From Durusdinium trenchii (lineage: Eukaryota > Sar > Dinophyceae > Suessiales > Symbiodiniaceae), in contig CAXAMN010022862.1 of the NCBI GenBank assembly GCA_963970005.1, positions 1 through 64,000 of the forward strand: 64,000 bases of DNA, in the 5' to 3' direction. The translations under genes were made by a program, and so were the position numbers. This document shows, piece by piece, positions 29,737 through 38,949 of the stretch (its first letter is position 1; each line of letters begins with the position of its first letter). The notes beneath the pieces were generated by a model. It had not been told where the DNA came from. It saw only the letters and a list, made by a program, of their open reading frames with translations, and did no database searches.

Positions 29737-30614
29737 CGGACGTCACATCCTTCTGTTCCGGGCCAAAACTCCCTCTTCAGGTAGTGGAATTTCTCGTTCA
29801 TGCCAAATGGCCCTTTGACCTCGATGTTCCATCCCTTTCTCTTGTGCATGTACTCCACGAAGTTCCTCAGCATCATCTCGTTGCCCACCATGAAGATGTC
29901 GTCAACATGCACCGCGATGTACATTTCTTTCTTCATCATCAACAAGGTAGGCTGCATTGGGTCCTGCTCTAGTCCGAATTTCTTTGCAGCTCCCACGAAG
30001 AGTTGGAACCACTGTGATGCTGCAGTCCTCTGACCCGGTAGGCACTTGATGAGCATCCAGCTCCACGAAGGCTCGCTCCTCTCCGCCATCAGGAACGCGT
30101 CCTTGATGTCCAGGGTCATCGCCCTGAAATGCTTGAAGACATTTAGCATCAAATGGATGAGCATCTTGGGCAAGACCATGATTGACGTGGGGGCAAACGT
30201 TTGGTCAAGATCAACACTGCCCTTAAACTGCCTTGCAACAAGGCGTGCTCTTCGAAACCAACCCCCTTGCTCCAGACGATGCTTCCAGGTGATCACGAAC
30301 TTGGTGGAGATCGTGTACCCTTCACTCTCCTGCACCTCATCCTTGTTTGACTCCCGCATGGCTGGCATTTTGAGCATCCTCTCTACCTCATTCTTCTTTG
30401 CTTGTTCGTCCAGCAGGTTTAGGTGCTCTTCACTGGTGATTGGCGGCTCGTCATCTTCATTTCCTCCATAACCTGCGAACAGCTCTTCATTCACCTCCTC
30501 CGGGATCAAATCCTGCCCAACTTCTTCATCACCATGTGCCTCAATGGCTTGGATCCCAGCGTAATGAGGAGGATAAAGCCTTGCCAGGTTGCTTGGGGAG
30601 CTCGATGCTATCAT
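29436..30614 (-). CDS. Copia reverse transcriptase
   Basis: RT motifs in order: ISTKFVITWKHRLEQGGWFR, RARLVARQFKGSVDLDQTFA, MTLDIKDAFLMAE (first catalytic Asp) and AVHVDDIFMVGN (catalytic DD). Then VVGRLMYLAGERPD follows, as before copia RNase H. Between the DIKDAF and VHVDD motifs the region around MLIKCLPGQRTAASQW is typical but lacks the usual LYGLKQSP form. The frame changes near 29500-29530 into the RNase H frame. The N-terminal ~80 residues are an acidic linker. Confidence 0.85.
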   Translation of the reverse strand: MIASSSPSNLARLYPPHYAGIQAIEAHGDEEVGQDLIPEEVNEELFAGYGGNEDDEPPITSEEHLNLLDEQAKKNEVERMLKMPAMRESNKDEVQESEGYTISTKFVITWKHRLEQGGWFRRARLVARQFKGSVDLDQTFAPTSIMVLPKMLIHLMLNVFKHFRAMTLDIKDAFLMAERSEPSWSWMLIKCLPGQRTAASQWFQLFVGAAKKFGLEQDPMQPTLLMMKKEMYIAVHVDDIFMVGNEMMLRNFVEYMHKRKGWNIEVKGPFGMNEKFHYLKREFWPGTEGCDVRCDYKQYESLAKDTDVFKKAYRKTPMDQNIAKKDESQLLKGEEITRYRSVVGRLMYLAGERPDAQFWQGAWQSPHSRHGRTPGTYVPICKERWASVRGSA

Positions 30615-30735
30615 CTCGCCACCTTCTCCTCTGGCAAGCTCATAGCCCCTTCTACTTCTGTCTCCTCTTCTGTCCTCTGCTTCTTTTCCGCGCCTGAGTC
30701 AATTGCTTCTGACTCCCTTTTTTTGTCATGGCCTT

Positions 30736-31306
30736 TTAGTCTGAGGCATCCAATCTCTTCTTCTCCGGTTCTTCACTTTCTCCTTCCACACTTCTCTTCC
30801 TTGGTGTCGCTGGCAATGGAGCTGGTGTTTGAGGTACTGCTGTCGATGACTGGCCTAACATTCCAGGAGTTGTGGGCTGTGGTCGTAGTCCAGGTGCTGG
30901 CGTGACTACGCCTGCCGCAACTGCATCTGTGACAGCCTTCATCTCCTCCTCTGTCGCCTCGTTCTCAAGGGTTGGCTGCCGGTACCTTTGCGCTTGTCCA
31001 GCGTGCTTCATCAGAATTCCTTGCGGGCTGTAGCTCCACGGCAGTCCCTTTGCCCGTGGCAATGAATGCTTCCTCCGATGCCAACCGCCTGATTGTCCGG
31101 GCTTCAAATGCTCCCTCTGGGCTGAGAACAATGCGGTTGTCGTTCCAGCTGTGCTTTCCGACCCAGACTCCTCGCTCGAACAGGTCACTGGCCTTGTACT
31201 TCACCAGCCTCTTGAACATCACTGACTCTCCAAACAGAGCTAGCTTACCACGATAGCTATGCCCTGTAGCCAACTCGTAGTAGGAGGTCTTGTTCATCTT
31301 CTCCAT
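30736..31306 (-). CDS. Integrase C-terminal region and Pro-rich linker (two overlapping frames)
   Basis: 30965-31306 encodes MEKMNKTSYYELATGHSYRG through LFGESVMFKRLVK and FERGVWVGKHSWNDNRIVLS, the GKR-type C-terminal segment that follows copia integrase cores (P-x-FG-[CS]-x...GV-[WF]-[LV]G-K). Sense then passes into the frame 30736-31188, a Pro/Thr-rich and charged linker (TPAPGLRPQPTTPGM; a basic PRKRSVEGE) leading towards RT. Frame change near 31050-31100. Confidence 0.6.
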
Positions 31307-31749
31307 CTGTTCAGCAGGAATCCAGCATATCTGAACGACCAGGGGTAGATGCGCATGTTCCCCATTACGCTCAGCCGGGCCCTTGACTCTGCAAAGTTGC
31401 GAACGCAGTTGGCCATCCTTCGCACATTTTGCACGGCTCGTTCAGCTTGTCCGTTGGATGCATGCTGGTTGCTGCCCGTCATCCTGACTTCACAAGGCAG
31501 GCCCATGATGGTCCTGACCTGTTGCACAGACCTCAGCAGCTGCCTCATGGCTCTCTCACCATCTCCTTGGAAGATACAGCCATCCATCGATGAGTTCTCC
31601 AGTGAAAACCGCACCACTTCCTCGGTCACTGTCTTGAGGCTAGCTGTACCTTTCGATGGCACGGGAACAACATGTACTGCTTTGGTTTCCGATGATACCA
31701 TGACCAAGCAAGTTCCATATTGGTCTGACCTTTCCATGACCTTGTCCAC
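31294..31749 (-). CDS. Integrase catalytic core
   Basis: Contains the second and third catalytic residues, IFQGDGERAM (Asp) and NGQAERAVQNVRRMANCVR (Glu). The first Asp is in VSQMDFFYTLG at the end of the frame upstream (31761-32348), so a frame change near 31755 splits the core. AVHVVPVPSKGT between them fits the core fold. The frame overlaps the C-terminal segment by 13 bp. Confidence 0.8.
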   Translation of the reverse strand: MDKVMERSDQYGTCLVMVSSETKAVHVVPVPSKGTASLKTVTEEVVRFSLENSSMDGCIFQGDGERAMRQLLRSVQQVRTIMGLPCEVRMTGSNQHASNGQAERAVQNVRRMANCVRNFAESRARLSVMGNMRIYPWSFRYAGFLLNRWRR

Positions 31750-31760
31750 CGGGGCCTCAT

Positions 31761-32348
31761 CTATGCGCTTCTCCTCCCCAGTGTATAGAAGAAGTCCATT
31801 TGGCTCACATTCTTCCCTTGGTCAGGTTTGTCGTCCCTCATCTCATGCTTGTCCTCCTTCGCTCTCGTCGCCACACAAGCTTGGCACCAAGGAGCATATG
31901 GAAGATGAGTCACAAAATGTGTCTCTTGCTCCTTCAGGGACGGCAGTCGTGGTTGGCCAAGTGCCAACGGCTTCCTCTCCTGTTCTTTGAACAGCTTGCT
32001 GGCTATCTCCAACTTCATGTTGTTCTCCAGGTTGATCTTGAAGGCGATCAACCTGTCCAGCAAACGCCGCTTGCTCCCATTATAGGGCAATTGGCGCTCT
32101 TTGCAAGCTATCTGTAGGTCCTTCACAGACATTTTCTCGGTGTAGGTGGTCTCATCGAGCTCAACCTCGTTTGGTCTCTGTGCAACCACCATCTTCTCGA
32201 TGTCATGTGAGTCCATCTGCAGCTCCATCTCCTCTGCATCCTCCTTGTCGTCTTCGGACCAGTCTGTCCTCCCTTGAGGTTCTCTCCTCTTCTCCTCCGG
32301 GAATGGTCTCACTGGCACTTCGGACTCACGCTCCCAATAATCCTCCAT
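31761..32348 (-). CDS. SAP-motif linker and integrase zinc-binding N-terminus
   Basis: An acidic N-terminal half is followed by MSVKDLQIACKERQLPYNGS and KRRLLDRLIAF, which matches the SAP helix-extended loop-helix motif (a DNA/chromatin-binding module). Next comes HFVTHLPYAPWCQACV, the H2C2 zinc site that opens copia integrases, and then VSQMDFFYTLG with the first catalytic Asp. A SAP motif directly before the integrase zinc site is uncommon in the copia elements I know and may help target chromatin. Confidence 0.65.
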   Translation of the reverse strand: MEDYWERESEVPVRPFPEEKRREPQGRTDWSEDDKEDAEEMELQMDSHDIEKMVVAQRPNEVELDETTYTEKMSVKDLQIACKERQLPYNGSKRRLLDRLIAFKINLENNMKLEIASKLFKEQERKPLALGQPRLPSLKEQETHFVTHLPYAPWCQACVATRAKEDKHEMRDDKPDQGKNVSQMDFFYTLGRRSA

Positions 32349-32935
32349 GACCGAGGGCGCAAAGAAGGTGATCGTGCGCTGCCAGTGCCGATTTTCCTGA
32401 AGGCTGTGTCACCGAGGTTCGTGAAGTCATCAATGTTCTCCAGCTGACTCCACATCCCATCATTTTCCTTCACCAGAGTCATCCTCGACTTCCAGGTGCT
32501 TTCGATCTGTCCCCTGGGGTCGGTCAGTGACATTGCCACAGGGTCACTGTATGCCACGATGCCGTTTGGAAGCTGATGCCACCCAGGCTGCATTTCCAGG
32601 TCCTTCACATACCTACTAAGCCTTCCTCTCAAAGCCATGATTCGAGCTTCTCCTTCACCCTCTTTCTTCTCTGCAGTCGTCTCCACCATAGAGGTGCGTG
32701 CACTGAACTGCAAGGAGTTCCTTTCTCCGTTGATAGGGACATGGATTCCTCGTCCCTTGTGTTGCAGCCCCAACTGGCCGTCTTCAGCTTCGATGGCTCC
32801 ATCCACGTCGAAGTCGTCCTGCACATAGGATCGGATGTTGCACGTTCCCCAAAACAAACTCCTCCACCATCTCAATTCTTTTCCCATTGGCATCCGTGGT
32901 GCTGATTCTTGCCTTTGTAACTCCACTGTGGGCAA
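32309..32935 (-). CDS. Protease-to-integrase linker segment
   Basis: Sense sequence from about residue 30 continues the protease frame (WGTCNIRSYVQDDFDVDGAI and LPNGIVAYSDPVAMSLTDP). Before that it overlaps the protease frame out of register. At its end it overlaps the SAP/integrase frame by 40 bp. No domain recognised apart from being a polyprotein linker. Confidence 0.5.
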   Translation of the reverse strand: MPTVELQRQESAPRMPMGKELRWWRSLFWGTCNIRSYVQDDFDVDGAIEAEDGQLGLQHKGRGIHVPINGERNSLQFSARTSMVETTAEKKEGEGEARIMALRGRLSRYVKDLEMQPGWHQLPNGIVAYSDPVAMSLTDPRGQIESTWKSRMTLVKENDGMWSQLENIDDFTNLGDTAFRKIGTGSARSPSLRPRSWRIIGSVSPKCQ

Positions 32936-33605
32936 TGCGCTTCCCTTGAGCGTCCACCATCCTCAAACTTGTCGAGCCTGGTGCCCATTGACCCACATCA
33001 GCGTAGGCCTTGGGCAGTACCGAGATGTCGGCACCGCTGTCCAGCGTGACCAGGCACTCTTCTCCTTCCCTTTCACCAGCGCTGACCATCTGCACCAGTT
33101 TCTCTTCACTCTCATCCTGAAGGTCCATGGCTACAATTGCAACGCCCAACGGGATGCTCACCACAGGCTCAACGCAGTCATAGAACTCCTCATCCGTCAC
33201 CTCATTGCCCACTTCGATCATCCCCACTCTCCATGGGAATTCATTGTCTTCTGACCCTGACCCTGTCAGGTCAAAGATTTCCAAGCTCCTGGTGTCAGGC
33301 GGCGTGGCCATGCGCACCATCTTCACTGATGCCGTTGTCATTGGAGTCGAGGACGTTGCTGCTCCAGTCTGTCCGGTGGATGACGATGACGCTCCTCCCC
33401 CAACAGTCTCTTCGATTGGGGACACTCGCTTCCAGCAATCCCGGGCGTAATGACCCGTTTTGCCGCAATTGTGGCATGCTCCTGCTTGTTTGCCACCTTT
33501 TCCTCCTTTCTCAGGTGTCTTCCCCTTCTTTCCTAGGCCACTCTTGTCCCAGAAGCTCTTGCCCTTGTCATTCTTCCAGGTGCCTTTTCCGCCATCGCTC
33601 TTCAT
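32784..33605 (-). CDS. Nucleocapsid zinc knuckle and aspartic protease
   Basis: A Lys/Gly-rich start (KGTWKNDKGKSFWDKSGLGK) leads to a perfect CCHC zinc knuckle CHNCGKTGHYARDC (~residues 43-56). After a variable region comes CLVTLDSGADISVLP with the retropepsin DSGA triad (Asp codon near 33030 on plus). The downstream VQHPILCAGRL fits the second protease motif. In contrast to the copia element at 5-13.7 kb, this active site is intact. The frame ends at 32784 after an apparent shift. Confidence 0.85.
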   Translation of the reverse strand: MKSDGGKGTWKNDKGKSFWDKSGLGKKGKTPEKGGKGGKQAGACHNCGKTGHYARDCWKRVSPIEETVGGGASSSSTGQTGAATSSTPMTTASVKMVRMATPPDTRSLEIFDLTGSGSEDNEFPWRVGMIEVGNEVTDEEFYDCVEPVVSIPLGVAIVAMDLQDESEEKLVQMVSAGEREGEECLVTLDSGADISVLPKAYADVGQWAPGSTSLRMVDAQGKRIAHSGVTKARISTTDANGKRIEMVEEFVLGNVQHPILCAGRLRRGWSHRS

Positions 33606-33695
33606 CTTTCCTTTGTCCTTTCCTTTTGTCTTTCCTTTTCCATCTTGGATTTGCTCTTTCCTCCCTTCTTGCTGTCCACTTCCATGGGCACTGCC

Positions 33696-34915
33696 TCATC
33701 TAAGGGCATTCTTGTGGGAAGGCTCAAAGAATTCGAACTGTCCCACTTGGTCCATGACTTTGTTCTTCAACTGTTCATAGGTCGTACTGTCTGTGATCCA
33801 GAGCTGGAGATGCGACCTCAGATGAGCTGGGACGGCCTGCAAGATCGATGCCACCTTATTGTCATCCCCATGTGTATGCCCGGAGATCCTCTCATACTCG
33901 GTCACGATGGACTCATACACGGGCAACTGCTCGGAGATCGACTTGCCCTCAGCAAATTGCTGTGTCAGGAGTGCAAGGGATCTTCTGTCACCGGTTGCAT
34001 CTCTCGTAGGAGTCTTTGCCATGCCTCGAAGCCGTTTTCCTGCTTCATGTGCCTCACCAACTTCAAAGGTCGGTTGCGGAGGTAGGAGATCAGGAGGCTG
34101 TAAAGGCGAATGGCTTGAGCTTTCGTTTCATCTGTCATTTCATCCAGCTCATAGTTCCCATTGAGATTCTCCTCCACGAGCTTCATGCTGTAGGCCATAG
34201 GTGCATCAATGCCTTTCACATAGTTCTCGAATGAAAACTTCCAGTCACTCCATTGCCTCAACTCGTTGTCACGGGCGTCGGGCTTGAACAAGTCTGGAGT
34301 TTTCAGGTGTCTGGCCCAGGAACTCGAGCTTTGGGTTACCGTCAGCTTTTCCAGGGCCGTTGAGATCATCTTCAATCTCTCTTCCGCCATGGTGTGGATG
34401 TATGCCACCCTGGGGTAATAGGTCTTTGTTGTCAAGTAGGGCTCACTGTCCTGCTGCTCCTCGTTGATCTCCAGGTTGGTGTAGGTCAACAGCTTCCTGA
34501 AGTCCCAGTTTGCCACCAAGTCACTGATTGCGTCCTTATCTGCTCGATCTCGGAGATCCTCCACTCTCTTCAGCAGCTTCCACTTAGCCGGGACGATGAC
34601 CACCAGCTGTTTTCTTTCCCTGGATCCTTTTGCTCCTTTCTTGACCTTGTTGCGCACCAGCAATGAGGCTCTCACCGCACTGGTGCTTCTGGCCCACTGC
34701 AACTTACCCACGCACTCGTCCGTGTCCACCTCGATGCTGCGCAGGCGTCTCACCTTCCACTTTCGGTGCTGGGCCACAACCTCGGGTGGTTGGTAGTGAC
34801 AAACTTCTTGTGTCCAACTGTCTCCGGCTCCTCCAGCGACACAGCTGAGCAAGAGGAGTTCGACCAACCAAAGGCGATAGGTTGGGCCCCACCTGAAGCC
34901 TGCCGCTTGCGGCAA
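33696..34915 (-). CDS. Gag (two overlapping frames)
   Basis: The frame 33965-34915 contains a likely start at ATG 34388-34390 (MAEERLKMISTALEKL) and extends open upstream with a hydrophobic, signal-like stretch (LVELLLLSCVAGG). The Gag core DNELRQWSDWKFSFENYVKG leads to NRPLKLVRHMKQENGFEAWQ, then the sense passes near 34000 into 33696-34022 (DRRSLALLTQQFAEGKSISE, then HTHGDDNKVASILQ), as in UBN2/copia-type Gag proteins. The zinc-knuckle frame follows after a third shift near 33650. Forms the virus-like particle. Confidence 0.7.
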
Positions 34916-34959
34916 CGAGTCGTGGTGCTATGGCGTGGGTAGCAGAGCGGGCTCAATAC

Positions 34960-34977
34960 GGCCACGCTCCGCTACCA
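34960..34977 (-). other. Primer binding site for reverse transcription
   Basis: Directly after the 5' LTR (no gap), the minus strand reads TGGTAGCGGAGCGTGGCC. TGG pairs with the tRNA CCA end, and TGGTAGC is shared with known PBSs complementary to initiator tRNA-Met. The rest requires a tRNA ending CACGCTCCGCTACCA. A match to the host's own initiator tRNA is predicted. Confidence 0.7.
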
Positions 34978-35084
34978 TGCGAAGCGAAACGCTTGTTTCA
35001 CGATTTGGGCCTGAAGTGCGTCAGATGTACACTTCTCGATTTGAGCCTATGCAAGGCTGGCTGACCGATCTAAATGGTCAAACA
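34978..35084 (-). repeat. 5' LTR (element sense), 107 bp
   Basis: Partner of 28142-28248. Begins TG, ends CA on the plus strand and is followed by the right AATTT duplication (35085-35089). Promoter signals cannot be recognised. Confidence 0.95.
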
Positions 35085-35110
35085 AATTTTTTTAATATGA
35101 AAGTATCATA

Positions 35111-35452
35111 CTAAACATACATTACCGTTTCTGCATCCTTGACGATTTTGTAGTATTCAGGCGTCTGGTCTTTAGGTTGTGTGATTTTACCGTTGCTAAT
35201 CCATTCCAAGTATTGTTTGCTCTTCTCCTCCCACGAACCTATCGGTCTTCCAATCTGCTTGTTTTCAAGTATTTTCTTCATCCTCTCCTTCTCATCAACA
35301 TCGTCTTTCTTATTCTCTTCCCTTTTAGGTTCAGTTAGCTTCTCCTCAATGGTCTTCAAAGTCTCCATTATGGTTCTTATGTTCTTAATACATCTGTTCA
35401 GTTTGTTGGTCAGTTCCAGCAGTTTATCAGAGTTCTCGTCCATATCACTCAT
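35111..35452 (-). CDS. Coiled-coil protein of the AT-rich viral-type element
   Basis: About 113 codons from ATG 35450-35452 (MSDMDENSDKLLELTNKLNR; an in-frame extension to 35488 exists). The N-terminal half is a coiled coil; a Lys/Glu linker follows. The C-terminal part GRPIGSWEEKSKQYLEWISN then KITQPKDQTPEYYKI resembles a short conserved segment found in giant-virus and PLV proteins of unknown role. Intact frame, AT-rich like the integrase and methyltransferase genes. It and the methyltransferase were adjacent before the LTR element inserted. Confidence 0.6.
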   Translation of the reverse strand: MSDMDENSDKLLELTNKLNRCIKNIRTIMETLKTIEEKLTEPKREENKKDDVDEKERMKKILENKQIGRPIGSWEEKSKQYLEWISNGKITQPKDQTPEYYKIVKDAETVMYV

Positions 35453-36152
35453 ATTTATAGATCTATTTATAAAGTTATTTATTTGCATATATATATATAT
35501 ATATAGTCAAACCCGGACACTAAGCAGTAATTGTTCTGCTTACTGCGTCTGGAAATGGGTGATTTTAACACTAATTGAAAACATGACTATAAGAGCCCCT
35601 GGTTAGCAGAAAATAAATCCAGAAAAATGAATGGGAGGACAAAAGGTTGCAGAATCTGCAAAATGGCCTGGTTGTTCTATCTTGTTGTTGTATATACAGT
35701 ATAATGATGGTGATGCGTGTGTGCGCGCGTGTCTGTTTAATATCTGTTAAAACAAAATATATATAATATAATATGATATATTTCTTTATATGTCTGTCAT
35801 ACTCAAGAGGCACACTATATTCTGTTGCAGTCACGGCCGTGCATGGAAGGAGACAAGTCAAAGAGAAATAGATTTGCACAATGCATGCCGTTGCTGCCAA
35901 TTTCTTTTTGTTTTGGCCAAATCCCACCTTCAAACAAACCCTAGTAAGCAGAAAGCGTTGACAGATGGACCATACCCCCAGTAGGCATATAAGGCTTGAT
36001 ATCCTCCGTTACTGTGGGTTTGGCTGTGCCCGTTCTGCTTAAGACCAGCCCTGGGACGGTTTCTGCCTACTGAGTGTCCTTGACCATATTTATTTAGATA
36101 TTTATTTATCAAAATGGTTCCCTTCAAAATCTACCCTTTAAATGGTTTAATT
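35453..36152. other. AT-rich non-coding stretch
   Basis: Contains (AT)n near 35490-35505 and an ATATAATATAATATG run near 35760. No gene seen. Low GC matches the surrounding viral-type element. Confidence 0.5.
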
Positions 36153-36511
36153 TCACTTATCCACTATACACTTCACGGTCTCAAGTGTTGTCTCGTCCTC
36201 CGTTGGTGTAATCTGCTTTCCCCATTTGAAGGTTATATTATGAATGTCTGTTTCAACATTTATGTCTCCGTCCTTGGTCTTGTCAATGGACATACCCTTG
36301 TCGCTCTTGCTTAAGTTGAAAGTGAAGGGCACACACCTACACTTACAGTCTCCCTTCCTCGTGATGACGAGTTCGTTTTGAATTTCCAGCATCTTTTTAC
36401 ATACAGGACACTCAAATTTGATGTCGTTGCTTTTCTCTACTATCTCATCTTCCTCTTCAATTGTCTCGGCTTTATTTCAACATCTTTACTTTTCCTTTTC
36501 TTTTTCACCAT
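36153..36511 (-). pseudogene. Small zinc-ribbon-like protein, one frameshift
   Basis: ATG at 36509-36511 begins MVKKKRKSKDVE. After a frame change near 36475 the sense continues as an acidic linker, then IKFECPVCKKMLEIQNELVI and GDCKCRCVPFTFNLS. The CPVC plus CKCRC pairs form a likely zinc ribbon. The rest (HNITFKWGKQITPTEDETTL) is unrecognised. About 120 residues. Belongs to the AT-rich viral-type element by composition. Confidence 0.55.
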
Positions 36512-36905
36512 CACTATTGTAAACATAATTAGTCAATATCGTTCGTGCAAAAATATCTAACTATATATGTTTTCTGGGGGACGCTTCGACAGAAGTCTCG
36601 TGTGTTTCACGACCTTCAAAAGATGAATTCGCACAGCATAGTCATCATCACGTTCTCAAGACTGCGGGGTTTGTCTTTAAAGGAGATGCAAAGAAACCAA
36701 ACAAATTTGCGCTGCTTCGCTCCTTTTCTGCTTGCTAGTGGGCATCATTGTCAGCCGCTTTTTGCGGCATGCTCCAAGCCAACAAGGGGCCACAAACAAA
36801 GGGCTTGGGTGGGAGGGCCGACTTGAGCGGCAGCATCAAAAGTCAGCACTATTGATCTGCTTGCTAGTGGGCATCATTGTCAGCCGCTTTTTGCGGCGTG
36901 CTCCA

Positions 36906-37547
36906 CTATTTGCCAACTCTGCCGGCTCTCTTGTTGGCCAACATAAAGTACCAGGCCCGCGTGGGCACACCACAAGCCATGAAAAAACAGCATCGCTCCA
37001 GCACCAACGTGAAGACAGCTGGCAAGGCTTGGATTTTTGAATTCGTTTCGTGAGGCAAGCTAGCTAGGCTGGTGGCCACCGTGATCTCCTGAGGTAGATC
37101 TCCATGGAGGTAGATCTCCATTGTTCGAATTGCAGTCCACCTGCCATGACGGCGGAGGAAATCAGGAGATTCAGTCTGGGCCAACAACCAGGTCGCTCCA
37201 CCAGCCCGAAGGCTGGCCAACTCAAAACGGCGCTGATCGCCCACTGCCTTCGTACGGAGTCCCAACTCTCCCAAAACACAAGTGAAACGCTTTCGAAGTG
37301 TTCCAGCTGACATCGGCCAAAGGGGTGCCTCAGGTAGCTCGTCCTTGAACACACATGAAATTAGCTTCACCCGGTCACTCGGGTCCACACGGGCGGACTG
37401 ATGCTTAGCCCCCCTTCCTCGAGTCTTCGGAAAGCGGATCTTGATCAAAACATGGTCCACTCCAGGAGCAGCATCGGTCGGCAAAACCACGTCCTGCCGG
37501 GTTGCAAAAATTAGCTCACCCACTCGCATGATGCCAGACCATGCCAT
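36906..37547 (-). pseudogene. Tyrosine recombinase of DIRS type
   Basis: GIMRVGELIFATRQDVVL carries the first catalytic Arg (RVGEL). LASLRAGGATWLLAQTESPD fits box 2 (second Arg, His replaced by Ser), and LRRHGRWTAIRTMEIYLHGD carries the Trp (in place of the second His) and the nucleophile Tyr. The N-terminal SAM-like part is in the overlapping upstream frame (37516-38445). Catalyses integration of circular cDNA in DIRS elements. Both catalytic Arg and Tyr are present. Confidence 0.65.
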
Positions 37548-38949
37548 GCCCCATAGTGCTGCTTCCCTCTTCCAGCCCCAGAGCAGTACTCATCATTGCA
37601 AGCAAAACACTGGCTTGATGAGAGTGAGGTTCATCCTGCAACCAAGCAAATGCCAAGTCCCAGGCCTTTGTCATCTGCCGCTTTATCAGCGGCCGGGCAG
37701 TGCTGACGGCGTTGATCGTCTCCGAATACTTTTGGAAACTTTTTCCAGCAGCATACATCGCACGGCCGTAGCTAACTAAATAATCACAAATTCTGTCTGG
37801 GTCTGCAGGCTTTTCAGTGAGGAGAAGGTCCAGGCTCACTGCCATCTCCTCCCAAAGGGCGGCGCGGTTGTCACGAGTCTCCTTCTTCACTGCACGGTCA
37901 GCGCTCAGCAGGCTGCGAGCTCTAGCTCGCTCGCTTTCAGCATGCGAGCCAGGTGGAAGAGGTGCCATGTTAACAAGCACACCTACGGCGCCCGCTCCCA
38001 TGGGTTTGAGGACACCTTCTACTATTCCCCAAAAAGGCTGCACTGCCGACCTGGAAGCGAGAACTAAAATCCAGAGTCCAATGGGGAGAATTGGAAGGGA
38101 TCCCACGGAGGCGAGCTTCGCCAGGACAAGTCCACTAAAATCCACGCAAGTCCACAGAAAGTCCATGAAATCCAAAAAGGCCTGAAGTCCTGACGAAGGC
38201 GGCAAATCAGAGGATAGGGACTGCACTGCCTCACAAGAAAGGAGGACGAGAAGGAGAGACAACCGAGCCCAACCAGAAGCAGGCCGAGATAGTCCACGAT
38301 TGTGAAGGGCAGCAACTCTCTCCAAATCACACATTCTCGTCAAAGAGAGTGGCACTGGCTCAGGTAGAGAACGATCTCTTGTTGGGCAGTCCGCTGTGTT
38401 CACTTGTAGGAGCAAATCCATAGGCCGGGAAAAGTCCTCCCACAACTTGCAATGCTGCAGCTCGTTTCAGCACGGGCTTCAAAGTCCGGGCACTGCTTCT
38501 GCCCTTTGCCAAAGCACACTTTGCCACGCGTGGGTCAAGCAAGACAGCCAACCGCCGACCAGGGAAACTTTGAACAGCCTCCTTGCGCAATGAAACAACT
38601 GCACCGACTTCCAGCACGTTGATATGACTTGCAGTCTTCCAGCGCCAGCTTCGCACCTCCTCCCACGGAGAAGACAGGAGCAAATCGTTGGCAATCACGC
38701 TCTCAAGCCCCTCAACGCAAGGATCACCTCCATGAACCTCAAGAGCAATCAAAGCATCTCGAAATCTGAGGCAAAATGCAAAGCTACTCCAGGCACATAG
38801 ACAGCCGAGGGCTTGGTGAACTTCCCCTCAATCCTCACGTGAGGATGATCACGGGTACACCTCACATCAACATTGGCTGCGTCAATGTGATTGAAGAGAA
38901 GCCTGCACTCCTTCTGGTGGGGCGATCCAAAGTAGCAAGAGGCAACCAC
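37516..38949 (-). pseudogene. DIRS-like RNase H and linker region, three frames
   Basis: 38749-38949: HPHVRIEGKFTKPSAVYVPG. 38360-38752: RSWRWKTASHINVLEVGAVV, then LLDPRVAKCALAKGRSSAR, fitting DIRS-type RNase H (Glu in HINVLE, Asp and Arg in DPRV). 37516-38445 opens with VNTADCPTRDRSLPEP, corresponding to the N-x-AD-x-[PL]-[ST]R end of RNase H, so a frameshift lies near 38400. A hydrophobic spacer (ARLSLLLVLLSCEAVQ) follows, then the N-terminal helical domain of the recombinase (ICDYLVSYGRAMYAAGKSFQ). Confidence 0.55.

Larger units (their letters stand above)
28142..35084 (-). mobile_element. Complete LTR retrotransposon (6,943 bp) with 107-bp LTRs
   Basis: Bounded by direct 107-bp repeats that begin TG and end CA, differ at two positions, and are flanked by the 5-bp duplication AATTT. 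In element sense (minus strand) a primer binding site directly follows the 5' LTR, then come Gag, CCHC zinc knuckle, protease, SAP motif, integrase, RT and RNase H in copia order, and a 3'-terminal coiled-coil/zinc module. The LTRs are very short for an LTR element. The coding region shows many frame changes despite the near-identical LTRs. It inserted between two viral-type genes of the AT-rich element. Confidence 0.95.
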
